NCBI GenBank assembly: GCA_947504205.1
Contig: CANNGL010000003.1
Coordinates: 372,001-436,000, forward strand
Reading direction: 5' to 3'
From: an uncultured Litoreibacter sp.
Lineage (GTDB): Bacteria > Pseudomonadota > Alphaproteobacteria > Rhodobacterales > Rhodobacteraceae
DNA length: 64,000 bases
In this document: in pieces, positions 1-8,651 of the stretch
Numbering within the stretch: the first letter of the stretch is position 1
Layout of the letters: every line of letters starts with the position of its first letter
Position numbers and translations under genes: made by a program
The notes under the pieces: generated by a model
What the model was told of the DNA's origin: nothing
The model's input: the letters and a program-made list of their open reading frames with translations, nothing else
Database searches by the model: none

Positions 1-887
1 CTTGCTACGGTAACACCTGCGCCGCCTTGATTTCGGCTATTGCTACTATTTTCTGTAGTTTCACTGCTGACGATCACCCTGCCATCCGGATCAAAGCGCC
101 GTTCAACTATCATTTCATTTTCGGACAGTGTTTCGACATTGACCTCAACCACGGCATTACCCGTTCCTGTTCGAGCCTGAATAAGCCGTTGAACATTATT
201 CTTAAGCAAGGTGGCGCGGTCATTGGCAGACTTTGCTAAGTCGCCATTGCCCTCCGCTTCCAACAGAATCCCTCGATCCGCGTCAATGATCGCGACTTGC
301 TCGGGGACCATTCCTGCGACGGCCGCCGCTACCAGATACCTGATAGAATTTGCTGCTTCGTTGGAAATTGAAGCGCCAGATGACCGTAGCGAAACAGAAG
401 CTGTAGCGTTTGAGGACTTGCGAAATGAGCTTGTTTTGGATTGTGCCAAGTGCACGCGCGCCGCTTTAATATTGGGGTTGGCTATGATTGTTCGCGCCAA
501 TTCGCCTTCCTTCGCCCTGAGATAGGCGGCATCGAACATCTGAGACGTAGTGCCGAAACCAGTCAAGCTATCAAGCAGTTCGTACCCTTGAGGATTGTTG
601 GTTGGCAGACCCTGAGCTGCGAGGGTTAAGCGAAGCTGATCGCGCTGGGACGCATCTACATAAACCGAATTACCCTTTATCTCATAAGCCACGCTTTGAG
701 CGTCTAATGCACTTATGATGTCGCCTGCGGCTGATGGCTCTAGGCCACTATATAAGAGTGACATAGTTGGATGGGCGGCAGAGCGCGCCAGGAATGCTAC
801 ACCTAATGCAGTGATCGCAATTGCACCTAGAAGTATGATGCGCCGGTTGAGGTCGAGCGAAGCCCAAGTATTTACTAGCGATTGCAC
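1..887 (-). CDS. fliF: Flagellar MS-ring protein FliF (partial, C-terminus outside window)
   Basis: FliF forms the MS ring in the inner membrane, the base on which rotor, rod and export gate assemble. The 295 visible residues begin at a GTG start (887-885), with a GAAGGG ribosome-binding site just upstream; an in-frame stop lies about 40 bases further upstream and there is no ATG choice. A membrane segment covers about residues 17-35 (RRIILLGAIAITALGVAFLA). After it comes the YscJ/FliF ring domain: LYSGLEP, YEIKGNSVYVD, LAAQGLPTN, the YLRAKEGELARTI segment and the ARVHLAQ strand. These are family hallmarks. FliF is usually about 550 residues, so roughly the second half, including the FliG-binding tail, lies before position 1. 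It is divergent from fliL across 125 bp that hold a CtrA-like site. Confidence 0.93.
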   Translation of the reverse strand, partial: MQSLVNTWASLDLNRRIILLGAIAITALGVAFLARSAAHPTMSLLYSGLEPSAAGDIISALDAQSVAYEIKGNSVYVDASQRDQLRLTLAAQGLPTNNPQGYELLDSLTGFGTTSQMFDAAYLRAKEGELARTIIANPNIKAARVHLAQSKTSSFRKSSNATASVSLRSSGASISNEAANSIRYLVAAAVAGMVPEQVAIIDADRGILLEAEGNGDLAKSANDRATLLKNNVQRLIQARTGTGNAVVEVNVETLSENEMIVERRFDPDGRVIVSSETTENSSNSRNQGGAGVTVA

Positions 888-950
888 GGCTAACCCTTCT
901 GGTTGTTCGCGAACTGTTCTGGTCCGTCATTTCACTTAGAGGCATCAGGC

Positions 951-965
951 TTAACAATCGGTTAG
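951..965. promoter_or_regulatory. Candidate CtrA-binding site between fliF and fliL
   Basis: The sequence reads TTAA, seven bases, then TTAG, one base away from the alphaproteobacterial CtrA consensus TTAA-N7-TTAA. It lies 47 bp before the fliL ATG and 64 bp before the fliF GTG, so it could serve both directions. CtrA is known to control flagellar genes in Caulobacter and Rhodobacterales. Use of this site is inferred from motif and position only. Confidence 0.5.
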
Positions 966-1012
966 TCGATTGCCCGTTATAGGACAAAAAGTGAACGCAT
1001 TGAGAGATTCGC

Positions 1013-1507
1013 ATGTCCGACGAAAAATCAGAAGCAACTCCGGCGTCGAAAAAAGGCGGGAAGCTTGGCTTGATCATTGCTCTGGTGCTTGCATGTGGAG
1101 CAGCGGTGGGCGGGTATTATGTTGCTAACACTGGCTTGTTTCCGCCGCTGGAAACCACAAACGCAGAGCATTCGGACGATCATCAAGATAGCTCGTCAAA
1201 TCCAGCAGTAAGCGTGGCCTTCGTACCTATGCCACCGATGGTTGTGTCACTTGGCCAGGACGCAGCCATACAACTCAGATTTCAAGCACAGTTCGAAGTC
1301 GACCCATTTCGGCAAGAAGAGATCGAGCATCTGATGCCAAGAATACAAGATGTTCTGAACGGTTACCTTCGTGCCGTTGAATTGGACGTTCTGAAAAAAC
1401 CTTCTTCGCTCATTCGTATTCGCGCCCAAATGCTTCGACGCATCCAGCTGGTTTCTGGGCCGGGCTCTGTGCGTGATCTCTTGATAACCGAGTTTGTTTT
1501 TGGATAG
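1013..1507 (+). CDS. fliL: Flagellar basal-body-associated protein FliL
   Basis: FliL is a single-span inner-membrane protein that surrounds or stabilises stators at the flagellar base. The 164-residue product has a short charged cytoplasmic tail, one membrane segment (about residues 18-38) and a periplasmic domain. That domain has the family pattern of MPPMVVSL, LRFQAQFEVD, the RDVL-like helix (MPRIQDVLNGYLR) and a C-terminal LLITEFVFG, which matches the usual LxTEFxxQ ending. It heads a tightly packed plus-strand run with the next three genes and motA, consistent with a stator/motor operon. A second, more divergent FliL-like gene lies at 10068-10556. Confidence 0.92.
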   Translation: MSDEKSEATPASKKGGKLGLIIALVLACGAAVGGYYVANTGLFPPLETTNAEHSDDHQDSSSNPAVSVAFVPMPPMVVSLGQDAAIQLRFQAQFEVDPFRQEEIEHLMPRIQDVLNGYLRAVELDVLKKPSSLIRIRAQMLRRIQLVSGPGSVRDLLITEFVFG

Positions 1508-1510
1508 GCA

Positions 1511-1894
1511 GTGATGGAAATTCTTTCTGACATTTTCTTGGGTGCAGCTGCGATCGGGGCTGCCTTCTATTGCATTGTCCTATCAAGAAAAATCTCGAAG
1601 TTAACAGGTCTTGATCAGGATCTCGGCGGCGCTATCGCGATACTATCGCAGCAGGTCGATGAGATGACTCGAGCTTTGGATGATGCCAAAACTGCGACGG
1701 ATGGATCCTCATCGGAGCTCGCTAGTGTCGCGGACCGTGCCGAAACCGCTGCGGCAAAGCTAGAACTTTTGATTGCGTCACTCAAAGACCCGGTACCTGG
1801 CACTGGTACGGCGCGCCCCCAGACCAGTGTCGACGCTGCTGAACCTGTGTTTCGACGCCATACGAAACAAGATGATATGGGCGTGCCGCAATGA
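1511..1894 (+). CDS. Small membrane-anchored flagellar-operon protein, function unknown
   Basis: The 127-residue product starts at GTG 1511 or ATG 1514, three bases after the fliL stop. It has one N-terminal membrane segment (about residues 5-23, FLGAAAIGAAFYCIVLS), followed by KISKLTGLDQDLGGAIAIL and an acidic, alanine-rich helix likely to form a coiled coil to about residue 95. The C-terminal 30 residues look disordered. The arrangement resembles the DUF6468-type proteins found in alphaproteobacterial flagellar operons, but I cannot confirm the family. Its position between fliL and motE and its 4-base overlap with motE suggest a role at the motor. No catalytic motif is visible. Confidence 0.75.
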   Translation: MMEILSDIFLGAAAIGAAFYCIVLSRKISKLTGLDQDLGGAIAILSQQVDEMTRALDDAKTATDGSSSELASVADRAETAAAKLELLIASLKDPVPGTGTARPQTSVDAAEPVFRRHTKQDDMGVPQ

Positions 1895-2460
1895 CTTCGG
1901 CAAATAGGAGCCAGCGCTACATATTAATAGCGATTGCTGCGTTTTTTCTGATTTCAGGTGGTTTGCGCATTGGAAGTTCTGGTTTCGCAATGGCCCGGTC
2001 AGAGCCGGCGTCCGCTCCCAATGCTTCCATTAATGATCCTCGCACCGACATAGACCTTGTTGCAAAGCTGCTGGATGAGGCCGAGGCGCGAATGCGACAG
2101 CTCGAAGCACGCGAGCAAAATGTTTTGGACCAAGAGTCTGCATTAGAATTGGCGCGGCAAGTCATCGAGCAAAAACTGGTGCAGCTGGAAGAGGCTGAAA
2201 CCCGCCTGGCAACTACGATCGCTCAAGTAGATGGCGCATCAGAGCGAGATTTAGATCAACTCACCAAAATGTATTCAGCGATGAAGCCCAAAATAGCAGC
2301 CGATTTGTTTGAGCAGATGGAAGCAGAATTTGCGGCAGGTTTTCTGGGACGAATGCAATCGGACTCGGCAGGGGCAATCATGAGCGGCCTCACGCCACAA
2401 AAAGCATATGCGATTAGCGTCTATCTTGCAGGTCGAAACGCAAACGCTCCGACGGAGTAA
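1891..2460 (+). CDS. motE: MotE-like periplasmic flagellar motor chaperone
   Basis: The 189-residue protein has an N-terminal membrane segment or uncleaved signal (about residues 9-27), a long coiled coil (about 50-115, rich in EARMRQLEAREQ-type heptads) and a C-terminal MgtE-N-like module. The last contains YSAMKPKIAADLFEQME, FLGRMQSDSAGAIMSGL and KAYAISVYLAGR. This layout matches MotE, known in rhizobia as a periplasmic chaperone of the motility protein MotC. Its start overlaps the preceding stop by four bases, implying translational coupling. The family assignment is good; a partner in this organism is not known, since no recognisable motC is in the window. Confidence 0.8.
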   Translation: MTSANRSQRYILIAIAAFFLISGGLRIGSSGFAMARSEPASAPNASINDPRTDIDLVAKLLDEAEARMRQLEAREQNVLDQESALELARQVIEQKLVQLEEAETRLATTIAQVDGASERDLDQLTKMYSAMKPKIAADLFEQMEAEFAAGFLGRMQSDSAGAIMSGLTPQKAYAISVYLAGRNANAPTE

Positions 2461-2500
2461 ACCCAAAAGACCCAATGGCATTTAGAGAGGAACATTCGCA

Positions 2501-3370
2501 ATGATCGGGATCGTAGGGATCGTCATCGTTTTCGTAATGGTTTTTGGCGGTTATCTCGCTGCTGGCGGAAAAATGGCGATCATAATGAAGTCATTGCCAT
2601 TTGAAATGACGATGATCGGCGGCGCTGCTGTTGGGGCATTCATAATTGGTAATGATACCTCAAGCATCAAACATACGGTCAAGGATATCGCAAAGGTTTT
2701 TAAAGGAACCAAGTGGAAAGCACAGGACTATCAGGATCTGCTATGTCTTCTGTTTGAGCTGATCCGTGTGGCGCGTCGAAGTCTTGTCGAGCTTGAGCCC
2801 CATATTGAGGACCCTGAGAACTCCGAGATCTTTTCGAAATATAGAAAAATTGCGAGTGATCGAGAGGCGGTTGAACTGATCTGCGATACTCTAAGATCCG
2901 CATCGATGAACTTCGATGACCCGCATCAGGTCGAGGAGGTTCTGGACAAGCGAATGGAGGCCAATATCCACCATGCAATGCACTCGAGTCATGCACTGCA
3001 GACAATCGCTGACGGCCTGCCTGCGCTGGGCATCGTGGCGGCGGTATTAGGGGTAATCAAAACGATGGGGAGTATCGATCAACCTCCCGAGGTTCTTGGA
3101 AAGCTGATCGGTGGGGCCTTGGTCGGAACTTTTTTAGGTGTTTTCTTAGCGTACGGCTTCGTTGGTCCTTTCGCGGCGAAACTCAAGGCAGTGATCGAAG
3201 AAGACGCCCATTTTTATGGGCTCATTCGTGAAGTGCTTGTGGCCAATCTGCACGACCATCCGATCAACTTATGTATCGAGGTCGGCCGGCAAAACACGCC
3301 TGGGCATGTGCGGCCAGGCTTCTCGGTTTTGGAAGATGCACTCAAAGAAGCGAAGCAAGCAGCGGCATGA
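2501..3370 (+). CDS. motA: Flagellar motor stator protein MotA
   Basis: MotA is the cytoplasm-facing stator subunit that, with MotB, converts proton flow into torque. The 289-residue product has the four expected membrane segments: two N-terminal (about residues 2-21 and 32-50) and two after the large cytoplasmic loop (about 170-190 and 200-222). The signature ADGLPALGIVAAVLGVIKTM and GGALVGTFLGVFLAYGFVGP are both present. The cytoplasmic loop carries the conserved arginine-rich stretch (ELIRVARR) thought to contact FliG. AGAGGA precedes the ATG at good spacing. No motB follows, which is unusual compared with enterics; the partner must be encoded elsewhere. Confidence 0.95.
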   Translation: MIGIVGIVIVFVMVFGGYLAAGGKMAIIMKSLPFEMTMIGGAAVGAFIIGNDTSSIKHTVKDIAKVFKGTKWKAQDYQDLLCLLFELIRVARRSLVELEPHIEDPENSEIFSKYRKIASDREAVELICDTLRSASMNFDDPHQVEEVLDKRMEANIHHAMHSSHALQTIADGLPALGIVAAVLGVIKTMGSIDQPPEVLGKLIGGALVGTFLGVFLAYGFVGPFAAKLKAVIEEDAHFYGLIREVLVANLHDHPINLCIEVGRQNTPGHVRPGFSVLEDALKEAKQAAA

Positions 3371-5496
3371 AATACGTAACTGCTATTTTTTTGCTTCTTT
3401 TTCCATTCACCGTTCTGGCAAATGAAGCTCTTGTCCGCTCTGGAGAGCACTCGGGCTTTTCGCGTTTGGTCGTCTATCTATCGGAGCAGCAGACTTGGAA
3501 GCTGGAACCAACGAAGGATGGGGCGACGTTCTCGGTCGATGATTGGGATCGTGGGTTCAATACAGGTTCTATCTTCTCATTAATACCGCGAACGCGGTTG
3601 AAAGATGTGACTGCGGAGCAAAATAGCTTGAAACTGATCTTCGATTGCCCATGCACGATAAAAACCGAGCAACTTTCGAACGGACCGGTCATTATTGATA
3701 TCTTGGACGCCAACGACGCTGAGTCTGTGCTGATGCCGGCAACAGCAAACAATGTGATAGTCCCCGCCAACCCCGTTCCGACTGAGCAAAAGCCGTTTTG
3801 GTTGGGAAGTGCGGATAGCACGCATCAAGCGCTCCAGTTCGAAATCCCAGAACCGACAATCGCGGATACTCCGGAGGAAAATCTGGACGAGCTTAGAAGG
3901 AATGTTGCGCGTGAGGTCGCGCGTGCGGCCGGACGCCAATTTTTGTCGATCGATACTGATCAACCCAGTAGCATCGACACTGCCATGGATGCGCTCGAAA
4001 CAGCGCCGTCGACCAATCTGAACAAGAGCGGCATCGAGGCGCAGACACGCATGCAGAATGCAGACCAATTCTCTGATCGAATTGCTACGGTGGATGTGCC
4101 CCTAAGCAGATCAAGATGTCTCCCAGCTTCAGCTCTTGACGTTGTCGATTGGCGGGCAGAAGGCGAATTTATTTCGGTTCTTGCTTCCATCAGGTCACGT
4201 CTTTTCGGAGAATTTGATGAACTCTCGGAAGATACTGTGATTGATCTTGCTAGGCTCTATGCCTCAAATGGCTTTTCAGCTGAAGCCCGATCGGTACTAG
4301 CTGAACTGCCGTCAAATCAGTCAGAAATCCCGTTGCTTCAAGAAGTTACGGAGATTTTTGACGAAGGTGCTAGCGACGGCAAATCGCTGCAAAGCATGGC
4401 TCACTGTTCACCCCGCTTCAGATTGTGGTCAATTCTCGCAGCTGGAGAAGCGAACTTATCCAAAGACAGCTTGCGGGATGTCATATTGGAGTTTTCCGGA
4501 TGGCCTAGCTCGATGCGGCGGGATCTTGGTCCTCTTTTGGTTAAGGCCCTCAAAAATTCTGGGAAAGAAGTTGATGCTGACGTGGTGCAGAAGCAGATAT
4601 CGAATAGTGGCCGCGAAAGCTCTTCCAGATTTGGGATACAAGACGAGTTGATTTCACGGCTCTCCAGAGAAGAGTTGATGCAACTTGCTATGTCACGTGA
4701 GGTCGGGGCCAGCGAAGCTTTGGCGGCGTTGATAGAACAAGATCTGAGCGAAGGTAGGCAGATTGAGGCCGACACTATTCTTTTGGCGGAAGCCTTGGCC
4801 TTTGAACTGTCTGACACTGATACTGCGGACCGCCTTAAAAACTTGGCTATTCGATCAAAGATAAAGGGTCGGAATTTTTCAGCTGCCTTCACTGATATAT
4901 TCGATCGAAGTACATCCGACCTTGCGTCTGAGCTGCTGATCACTGAATTTCTTGATATGCTGAGTCAGCATGGAACGAACTACGAAGTCGCAAAATCGGC
5001 TGTGGATTTGGGGAACCATCCGCCCCTGCCTGAAGCAACTTTTGCGGCCTTACATAGTTTGATTGAGCGCCTCGCCAGCATGGGTCAAATTGGTCTGATT
5101 GAATATCTGGCAAAGAGTAACCCAGAGTCCTCCTACACCGCGGATATTCTGGCACTGATCGCATTGGCGGGCTCAGATGCAGAAAAAGCAAGCAACCTTG
5201 TAGCATCCGAGCAAATTGAGGATGCGATGCTACTGCGCTTATCGGCTCTCTCCGGTGACCACGCCGAAGCCCTTAACCGTCTCCGCAAGGGTGCCCACAA
5301 GTCGACAGCCGCATGGCGTGCGATGAGGTTTAGCGAATACGAGAGAGATGACGAGCGCGCTGCTGTGATCACACACTTGGAATCGCAGACGGAAAGCGAG
5401 GAGTCGACCACGCTGAGCTTCGCTACCGACGTGCTCGAGTTGAGCGCATCAGCCAGACAGGATATTGATCGCTTGCTGAACCTGCCAAGAGAGTGA
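3367..5496 (+). CDS. Secreted flagellar-operon protein with AMIN-like N-domain and helical repeats, function unknown
   Basis: The start chosen is ATG 3367, which overlaps the motA stop (ATGA) and gives a clean signal peptide (MKYVTAIFLLLFPFTVLA, cut before NEA). The 709-residue mature form should be periplasmic. Residues about 25-120 are beta-rich (HSGFSRLVVYL, LKLIFDCPC, GPVIIDILD) and resemble an AMIN-type peptidoglycan-associated domain. After a low-complexity stretch (about 140-260), the rest is alpha-helical with TPR-like features (LARLYASNGFSAEARSVLAELP and many A/L-rich helices). Position between motA and flhA suggests a stator-anchoring or cell-wall-related motor role, but this is inference. 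An alternative start 96 bases upstream would bury the signal peptide and is rejected. Confidence 0.8.
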   Translation: MKYVTAIFLLLFPFTVLANEALVRSGEHSGFSRLVVYLSEQQTWKLEPTKDGATFSVDDWDRGFNTGSIFSLIPRTRLKDVTAEQNSLKLIFDCPCTIKTEQLSNGPVIIDILDANDAESVLMPATANNVIVPANPVPTEQKPFWLGSADSTHQALQFEIPEPTIADTPEENLDELRRNVAREVARAAGRQFLSIDTDQPSSIDTAMDALETAPSTNLNKSGIEAQTRMQNADQFSDRIATVDVPLSRSRCLPASALDVVDWRAEGEFISVLASIRSRLFGEFDELSEDTVIDLARLYASNGFSAEARSVLAELPSNQSEIPLLQEVTEIFDEGASDGKSLQSMAHCSPRFRLWSILAAGEANLSKDSLRDVILEFSGWPSSMRRDLGPLLVKALKNSGKEVDADVVQKQISNSGRESSSRFGIQDELISRLSREELMQLAMSREVGASEALAALIEQDLSEGRQIEADTILLAEALAFELSDTDTADRLKNLAIRSKIKGRNFSAAFTDIFDRSTSDLASELLITEFLDMLSQHGTNYEVAKSAVDLGNHPPLPEATFAALHSLIERLASMGQIGLIEYLAKSNPESSYTADILALIALAGSDAEKASNLVASEQIEDAMLLRLSALSGDHAEALNRLRKGAHKSTAAWRAMRFSEYERDDERAAVITHLESQTESEESTTLSFATDVLELSASARQDIDRLLNLPRE

Positions 5497-5562
5497 TCCG
5501 ACCTAACCAATTTTAAACGAGTTGCTGCGATTTTCTTGCCGTGCAGGTTTGGAGCGCTTGAA

Positions 5563-5775
5563 ATGAAGTCAAAGGATAGCCCTGGGTGGTTGGGTTCGAT
5601 CGCGGTTCACATTATTTTGGGCCTTATTCTGCTCGCGTTGATACCACCCGTGGATGCTCGAAATTTGCTGAGTGGGCATGCTTCTAACATCGATAACAAC
5701 AGTCATCATCGCTCGTCCTTGCCAACGCCAGCTTTGTTAAACCTTCCCCTGACAGGGGTAGGTGCTCAGCTTTGA
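5563..5775 (+). CDS. Small single-span membrane protein, function unknown
   Basis: ATG 5563 is preceded by GGAG at about nine bases and gives a 70-residue protein. One membrane segment covers about residues 8-28 (WLGSIAVHIILGLILLALIPP). It is followed by a polar, histidine- and serine-containing tail (SNIDNNSHHRSSLP) and a hydrophobic end. A TTG 27 bases upstream is in frame but less likely. It lies 15 bp before flhA and in the same direction, so it is probably co-transcribed with the export gate. I recognise no family. It could be a small export-apparatus or motor accessory. Confidence 0.55.
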   Translation: MKSKDSPGWLGSIAVHIILGLILLALIPPVDARNLLSGHASNIDNNSHHRSSLPTPALLNLPLTGVGAQL

Positions 5776-5790
5776 TTTGGGATTTTTATA

Positions 5791-7875
5791 GTGTTCGCAT
5801 TTGATCCCAGAGTTTGGTTTCAACCGACGGTGTTGCTCGCGCTGGCGCTTATGGCCGTCATCGTGATGATGGTGCTTCCGATGCCTGCGTGGGTGCTGGA
5901 TGCCGGATTAGCGCTATCGTTTGGATTGGCTATCCTGATCTTCACGGTCACCCTGTTTCTTGACAGGCCTTTGGATTTTTCGTCCTTCCCAACAATCCTG
6001 TTGGCGTCGTTGATGCTGCGTCTCTCTCTGAATGTTTCGTCAACAAAACTGATCATCGGAGCAGGTCACACGGGAACGAGCGCTGCAGGCGACGTAATCG
6101 AAGGTTTCGCAATGTTCGTAATGGGCGGAAGCGTACTTTTGGGATTGGTGGTTTTTGGTGTCCTGCTAATCGTAAACTTCATCGTCATCACGAAAGGCGC
6201 GACCAGAATGGCGGAAGTTGGTGCGAGATTCGCTCTCGACGGTATGCCAGGAAAGCAGCTCGCGATCGATAGCGATATGTCAGCTGGTGCCATCGACCAT
6301 GCCCAGGCAAAGGCGCGTCGCGAACGTGAACAAGCAGAAACGACGTTTTTCGGCTCTCTGGACGGCGCGTCTAAGTTCGTAAAGGGCGATGCGGTTGCGG
6401 GTCTACTGATCACGATATTGAACCTTGTTATGGGTCTTACTATCGGAATTGCTGTTCACTCGATGCCAATGGGACAAGCGTTTGAAACATACGCAATTCT
6501 AACCGTCGGCGATGGGCTTGTGACGCAAATACCAGCCGTCATTATCTCCATTGCATCTGCGTTGCTGCTGGCTAGAGGTGGTCAGAGCGGTGCCACCGAT
6601 GTCGCCATTTTTGCCCAGTTGGGAAAATACCCGGCTGCTTTAGCTACCGTTGGCTTTCTGATGATTTTCTTTGCACTTGTCCCAGGGTTGCCAATAGCGC
6701 CATTCGCGGTTGGTGGTCTCGTTTTGCTTGGCGCAAGTTGGCTGGTTCGAAGATCGATTGCTGAGAGCAACGTTGAAGACGACGCACAAGATGAACTGCC
6801 CAAAACAGTATCAACGTCTCTCGGTGACATTCTCGATTTGGATGACATACATCTGGAATTTGCGCCTAACTTGGTTTCGATGGTTCTGGATCCGGGCATC
6901 GGTCTGGATGCAAGGATCACGAATATGCGCTCCCACGTTGCGCAGAGATTTGGGCTGATCCTGCCCGAGGTTCGATTGACAGATGATCCCAGCCTACCGC
7001 CGGGACACTATCGCATTAAGGTGCATGGCGTTGAGATGGCAGAAGATCAGCTTCAACCCGACCGCACACTAGCGCTATTGCCACAGGGTGATCCACCGGC
7101 CTTGATTGGGCAAGATACGACCGAGCCGGTGTATGGGGCGCCAGCAAAGTGGATTGACAATGAAACCCAAGAAGATGCGGTGATGTCAGGGTGTACGGTT
7201 GTGGCACCTCCCGAGATACTGGCGACACACCTTCTAGAAATTATTAAGCGGAATCTGTCGAAGTTGCTGACTCAACGGACATTACGTCGGCTTTTAGATG
7301 AGTTTACCAATCTTGCTGATGTCGATCGCAACGCGGCGAACAAACGCTTGTTAGACGATCTGATCCCCGAAAAGGTTGCGATCGAAACGCTTTTGCAGGT
7401 TTTGAGGCTACTGCTTGATGAACAGGTGTCCATCCGAAACTTGCCGCTGATTTTGGAAACGATTTCGGAAGGCCGCGGCAGTTTCGGATCTGCCGAAGGT
7501 CTTTGTGAGTTTGTGCGCCAAAGACTTGGCGTGCAGATCGTGAGTGATCTGAAGCGTGAGGACGGTACCGTCCCGCTTTTGCAGCTCGCTCCCGAATGGG
7601 AGGAGTTATTTCAAACTTATCAAATTGAAACGGACGGCGGCAAAAATGACGTCGCTTTGCCACCAGAAGAGTTCGGACGACTAACGACCGCGATTTCGGA
7701 TAAACTTCAACAGATTGCCGATACAGGAATTTTCCCAGCGATAGTCACATCCATGCGTCGCAGACGTTTTTTGCATTCTATTGTCTCTTCGAAAGGTCTT
7801 TCTGCCCCAGTGCTTTCATTCGAGGAGGTCGCCAGAGACGTCAAACCAGCTGTCGTCGGAATGATCGCCGCATGA
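5791..7875 (+). CDS. flhA: Flagellar export gate protein FlhA
   Basis: FlhA is the large inner-membrane component of the flagellar type III export gate; its cytoplasmic nonamer ring docks substrate-chaperone complexes. The 694-residue length is typical. The first about 330 residues carry some eight membrane segments and the family signature RFALDGMPGKQLAIDSD (146-162), followed by the QAKARREREQAETTFFGSLDGASKFVKGD loop. The C-terminal domain shows EVRLTDDPSLPPGHYRIKVHG and the IPEKVAIETLLQVLRLLLDEQVSIR region, all as expected. The start is GTG 5791; no ATG is near. The fliR start overlaps its stop. Confidence 0.97.
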   Translation: MFAFDPRVWFQPTVLLALALMAVIVMMVLPMPAWVLDAGLALSFGLAILIFTVTLFLDRPLDFSSFPTILLASLMLRLSLNVSSTKLIIGAGHTGTSAAGDVIEGFAMFVMGGSVLLGLVVFGVLLIVNFIVITKGATRMAEVGARFALDGMPGKQLAIDSDMSAGAIDHAQAKARREREQAETTFFGSLDGASKFVKGDAVAGLLITILNLVMGLTIGIAVHSMPMGQAFETYAILTVGDGLVTQIPAVIISIASALLLARGGQSGATDVAIFAQLGKYPAALATVGFLMIFFALVPGLPIAPFAVGGLVLLGASWLVRRSIAESNVEDDAQDELPKTVSTSLGDILDLDDIHLEFAPNLVSMVLDPGIGLDARITNMRSHVAQRFGLILPEVRLTDDPSLPPGHYRIKVHGVEMAEDQLQPDRTLALLPQGDPPALIGQDTTEPVYGAPAKWIDNETQEDAVMSGCTVVAPPEILATHLLEIIKRNLSKLLTQRTLRRLLDEFTNLADVDRNAANKRLLDDLIPEKVAIETLLQVLRLLLDEQVSIRNLPLILETISEGRGSFGSAEGLCEFVRQRLGVQIVSDLKREDGTVPLLQLAPEWEELFQTYQIETDGGKNDVALPPEEFGRLTTAISDKLQQIADTGIFPAIVTSMRRRRFLHSIVSSKGLSAPVLSFEEVARDVKPAVVGMIAA

Positions 7876-8651
7876 CAGAGGCACTGGCCATTCTTTTTGG
7901 TCTTGGGCCAGAGGTCGTATTGGTGTTTTCACTTTTGGTCGCACGCGTGGGTGGTGCGATGTCCCTTCTACCGGCATTCGGCGAACAGGTGGTGCCGGGG
8001 AGGATCAAAATTGCTGCAACCCTGGCGGTGTCGACAATTCTCACTCCCGTGGCTTGGTCAGAAATCAGCGCCGCATCATCATCAGGGATTTGGTACTTTC
8101 TTATATTATCAGAGTCTTTGATTGGTCTTCTAATCGGAATAGCATTTCGGTTTTTGATCATCGTCTTGCAGATTGCCGGATCCATCGCGGCACAAACTAT
8201 TTCGTTGGCGCAGCTCTTTGGTGGCGGGATGGGGCCAGAACCGCAGCCTGCCTTCAGCACACTTTTCGTTGTGTCTGGACTTTGCATTGCTGCGATGGCG
8301 GGTCTTCACGTCCAAGTATGCGAACTCTTTATCCGGTCATATGAGTTGTTTCCCATCGGGATCTATGTCGACGCCGAGAGCGTATCCATGTGGGGTTCAA
8401 AAAAGGTCTCTGGTTTCTTCGCTATTGGTTTGACGTTAGCTGCGCCGTTTGTGTTGGCCGCGGTCATCTACAATGCGTCAATTGGCGTGATAAATCGCGC
8501 TATGCCACAGCTCATGGTTGCCTTCGTTGGCGCTCCAGCAATTTCTTTCGTTGCGCTGGCGCTGGTTTGCATTGCAACGCCTCTGCTTCTCTTTGTCTGG
8601 GCCGAACTGGCAATTGACCAGTTCTCCGATCCGGTTTTGGGGTTCCGATGA
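7872..8651 (+). CDS. fliR: Flagellar export gate protein FliR
   Basis: FliR is an integral membrane part of the FliPQR export channel. The 259-residue product is strongly hydrophobic with about six membrane segments. It has the family motifs FSLLVARVGGAMSLLPAFGE near the N-terminus, SIAAQTISLAQLFGGG in the middle, and the FVLAAVIYNASIGVINRAMPQ segment that shapes the channel. ATG overlaps the flhA stop (ATGA), and flhB in turn overlaps this gene, so flhA-fliR-flhB are translationally coupled. fliQ lies about 5 kb away on the other strand, and fliP is outside the window. Confidence 0.95.
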   Translation: MTEALAILFGLGPEVVLVFSLLVARVGGAMSLLPAFGEQVVPGRIKIAATLAVSTILTPVAWSEISAASSSGIWYFLILSESLIGLLIGIAFRFLIIVLQIAGSIAAQTISLAQLFGGGMGPEPQPAFSTLFVVSGLCIAAMAGLHVQVCELFIRSYELFPIGIYVDAESVSMWGSKKVSGFFAIGLTLAAPFVLAAVIYNASIGVINRAMPQLMVAFVGAPAISFVALALVCIATPLLLFVWAELAIDQFSDPVLGFR

